A stretch of DNA of 64,000 bases, taken from NCBI GenBank assembly GCA_002748705.1, contig PDSZ01000023.1, positions 135,542 to 199,541 of the forward strand, written 5' to 3'. Shown here piece by piece: positions 62,321-64,000 of this stretch (position 1 is its first letter; the number at the start of each line of letters is the position of its first letter). The notes below the pieces were generated by a model that saw nothing but the letters and a program-made list of their open reading frames with translations, searched no databases and was not told the DNA's origin. Source of the DNA: Candidatus Fermentibacterota bacterium (GTDB lineage Bacteria; Fermentibacterota; Fermentibacteria; Fermentibacterales; Fermentibacteraceae). Position numbers and translations under genes: made by a program.

Positions 62321-64000
62321 TGGGCAGGTTGGGCAATTTATTCAGAAAACTGATGGGAGATAATCAGGCTAAGCTGATGAAGAGCCTGAATCCTGTTGTG
62401 GAACAGATTAACGAAACCTTTAAAGGCCTGGCTGAGCTCTCAGATGAACAGCTGAAAGGCAAGACCGACGAATTCAGAAGGAGGCTTCTGAGAGGAGAAA
62501 CTGTTGATGATCTCATGGTTGAGGCATTTGCAGTTGTGAAAGAGGTCTGTCGGAGGAACATCGGTGAGAAGTGGGATGTTACCGGCCACACTGAAACATG
62601 GAATATGGTACCGTACGATGTTCAGCTCAAAGGCGGTATCGTTCTTCACAGGGGTATGATTACAGAGATGGCAACCGGTGAGGGAAAAACTCTGGTTGCT
62701 GTGCTGCCGGTGTATCTCAACGGGCTCAGAATCAACAGAGAGTGGGAGGAAAAGGCCAGAGAGACTTTCGGTGAAGATACAGATCAATGGGAGTTCAGGG
62801 AGCTGGATGGTGTTCCAGTGGGAGCAGGGGCGCATCTGGTCACGGTGAACGATTATCTTGCGCTTAGGGATTCCCTCTGGATGGGGCCGATCTATAATTA
62901 TCTTGGTCTTTCCATCGGCTGTATTCAGGGAGGCATGACCCCTGATCAGAGACGCGCCCAGTACAACTGCGACATTACCTACGGTACAAATAACGAGTTC
63001 GGTTTCGACTACCTGAGAGACAACATGGCAGTGAGGCTGGAGCAGAGGGTGCACAGGGGATATGTCTACGCCATTGTGGATGAGGTGGACAGCGTTCTTA
63101 TTGATGAGGCCAGAACGCCGCTTATTATCAGCGGCCCTGTTGCCAGAAACCGTAACAGGTACATGGAATACCGTTCAACAGTGGCTTCCCTGGTTCGAAA
63201 ACAGTCTAAGATCGTGAATGATATAGTTGCTGATGCCAACGAGCTGTGGTCTTCAGGAGACCATCACGGAGCAGCTACTCTCTACCTGAAAGCCCGCAGA
63301 GGAGCCCCTAAGCACAACAGGCTTTCAAAGGCGCTCCGTGATCCGGACATAGCGGCAGCTGTAAAGCGTGTGGAAGGTGAGAGGCTTCGGGAGAAGAACA
63401 TTCACGAGCTGGATGAAGGTCTCTGTTTCTCAATCGACGAGAAAGAACGAAGCGTGTCGGTTTCCGATATGGGCCGGAAGCTCCTCTCTCCTGATGATCC
63501 GGATTTCTTCCTCATCAGGGATATAGGCGATGTGATGGCTGAACTTGAAGCCAGAGACATAACCGAGGAAGAGAAGTTTGAGCAGAGGAAAAAGGTTTAC
63601 GAGGACCATTCTTCAAGAGCAGAGGCCCTTCACAACATTGATCAGCTTCTGAAAGCCTATCAGCTGTACGAGAAGGATGTGGAGTACATCATTTCAGAAG
63701 GCAGAGTGGTCATTGTGGATCAGTTCACAGGAAGGCCAATGCCCGGCAGGCGGTTCTCAGACGGTCTCCACGAAGCGCTGGAAGCCAAGGAGAATGTTGA
63801 GATAAGGAATGAGACACAGACCCTGGCAACCATTACCATACAGAACTACTTCAGAATGTACGAAAAACTCGCAGGTATGACAGGAACAGCAGAGACAGAG
63901 GAAGAAGAGTTCGGCAGCATCTATGATGTGAATGTTGCTGTGGTGCCCACCAACAGACCCATTGCCCGAATTGACCATGAAGACAGGGTCTATGCTTCCA
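62320..64000 (+). CDS. secA: Preprotein translocase ATPase SecA (5' part, cut by window end)
   Basis: An open frame of 560 codons from the ATG at 62320 to the window edge encodes SecA. It begins RKLMGDNQAKLMKSLNPVVEQIN, with Walker A MATGEGKTLVAVLP near residue 120, VTVNDYLALRD near residue 180, TYGTNNEFGFDYLRDNMA, the DEAD box VDEVDSVLIDEARTPLI near residue 255, and VIVDQFTGRPMPGRR near residue 470, followed by KLAGMTGTAETEEEEF. About 30 residues (REWEEKARETFGEDTDQWEF onward) are inserted between Walker A and VTVNDYLA compared with the usual LTGKGVHVVTVNDYLA. An insertion of the Bacteroidetes kind follows the DEVD box. SecA drives export through SecYEG. The C-terminal part is outside the window. 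Confidence 0.95.
   Translation, partial: MGRLGNLFRKLMGDNQAKLMKSLNPVVEQINETFKGLAELSDEQLKGKTDEFRRRLLRGETVDDLMVEAFAVVKEVCRRNIGEKWDVTGHTETWNMVPYDVQLKGGIVLHRGMITEMATGEGKTLVAVLPVYLNGLRINREWEEKARETFGEDTDQWEFRELDGVPVGAGAHLVTVNDYLALRDSLWMGPIYNYLGLSIGCIQGGMTPDQRRAQYNCDITYGTNNEFGFDYLRDNMAVRLEQRVHRGYVYAIVDEVDSVLIDEARTPLIISGPVARNRNRYMEYRSTVASLVRKQSKIVNDIVADANELWSSGDHHGAATLYLKARRGAPKHNRLSKALRDPDIAAAVKRVEGERLREKNIHELDEGLCFSIDEKERSVSVSDMGRKLLSPDDPDFFLIRDIGDVMAELEARDITEEEKFEQRKKVYEDHSSRAEALHNIDQLLKAYQLYEKDVEYIISEGRVVIVDQFTGRPMPGRRFSDGLHEALEAKENVEIRNETQTLATITIQNYFRMYEKLAGMTGTAETEEEEFGSIYDVNVAVVPTNRPIARIDHEDRVYAS

Noticed and set aside
1..64000. CRISPR arrays, insertion sequences, phage genes
   Set aside because: I saw no regularly spaced repeats, transposase or integrase motifs, or phage structural genes in any frame.

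Overview
The window is 64 kb of dense bacterial chromosome with roughly 50% GC. Most genes run in long same-strand runs whose stop and start codons overlap (TGATG, TAATG, GTGA, TTGA), and an unusual number of genes appear to start at TTG or GTG. Several secreted proteins end in a Por/T9SS-like sorting domain (NP..., YDxxGR, then a GxY strand). There is a PPAD-like deiminase and a gingipain-type C25 peptidase, and lipoproteins and FG-GAP/propeller proteins are common. This suggests a Gram-negative member of the FCB group. The style reminds me of candidate phyla such as Fermentibacteria, but no rRNA is present to confirm it.

Layout. 0-3.3 kb: PLP synthase operon (small exported protein, pdxS, pdxT, DUF89 phosphatase), all minus, then a short exported protein. 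3.3-7.2 kb: surface-polysaccharide operon (half-size EamA, GT2, DegT aminotransferase, phosphosugar transferase). 7.3-15.6 kb: PPAD-like deiminase, EamA transporter, DUF362 ferredoxin, alr, class II PDE-like hydrolase, membrane protein, NamZ-like muramidase, metallophosphoesterase. 15.6-24 kb: a minus-strand run of polytopic glycosyltransferase-like proteins enclosing an AT-rich pair of secreted proteins, and ending in the remains of a sulfatase gene. 24-33 kb: RadC, MscS, signal peptidase I, two beta-propeller lipoproteins, a Trk/Ktr potassium system. 33-40 kb: a coupled class II aldolase-pyrC-TPR lipoprotein-pyrK-pyrD-rlpA-pyrF run. 40-45 kb: C25 peptidase and a sorted partner. 45.7-57 kb: cell-envelope run (AsmA-like/GT51 fusion, GYF-like tail-anchored protein, pyrimidine phosphorylase, PilB/GspE ATPase, lipoprotein, class A PBP, TPR protein, LPG-synthase-like membrane protein). 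57-60.6 kb: a minus-strand RiPP-type cassette. 60.7-64 kb: small exported proteins, a YfiM-like lipoprotein and the 5' part of secA.

The most interesting part is the RiPP-type cassette at 57,016-60,627. In transcription order it encodes a PqqD-like recognition protein, two radical SAM/SPASM enzymes, an HPr-kinase-like P-loop protein and an S26B-like Ser/His peptidase. A long stem-loop follows, and the last gene is an 88-residue Ser/Gly/Asn-rich peptide with three cysteines. The gene set resembles the cassette named SynChlorMet (ScmA-F). The peptidase and the terminal peptide make a plausible modification, cleavage and export pathway whose product is unknown.

Other points of note are a PPAD-like and a gingipain-like enzyme in the same window, a frameshifted and internally deleted sulfatase gene, two small in-frame duplications in exported proteins, and a signal-peptide-like sequence at 61.1 kb that has lost its start codon.
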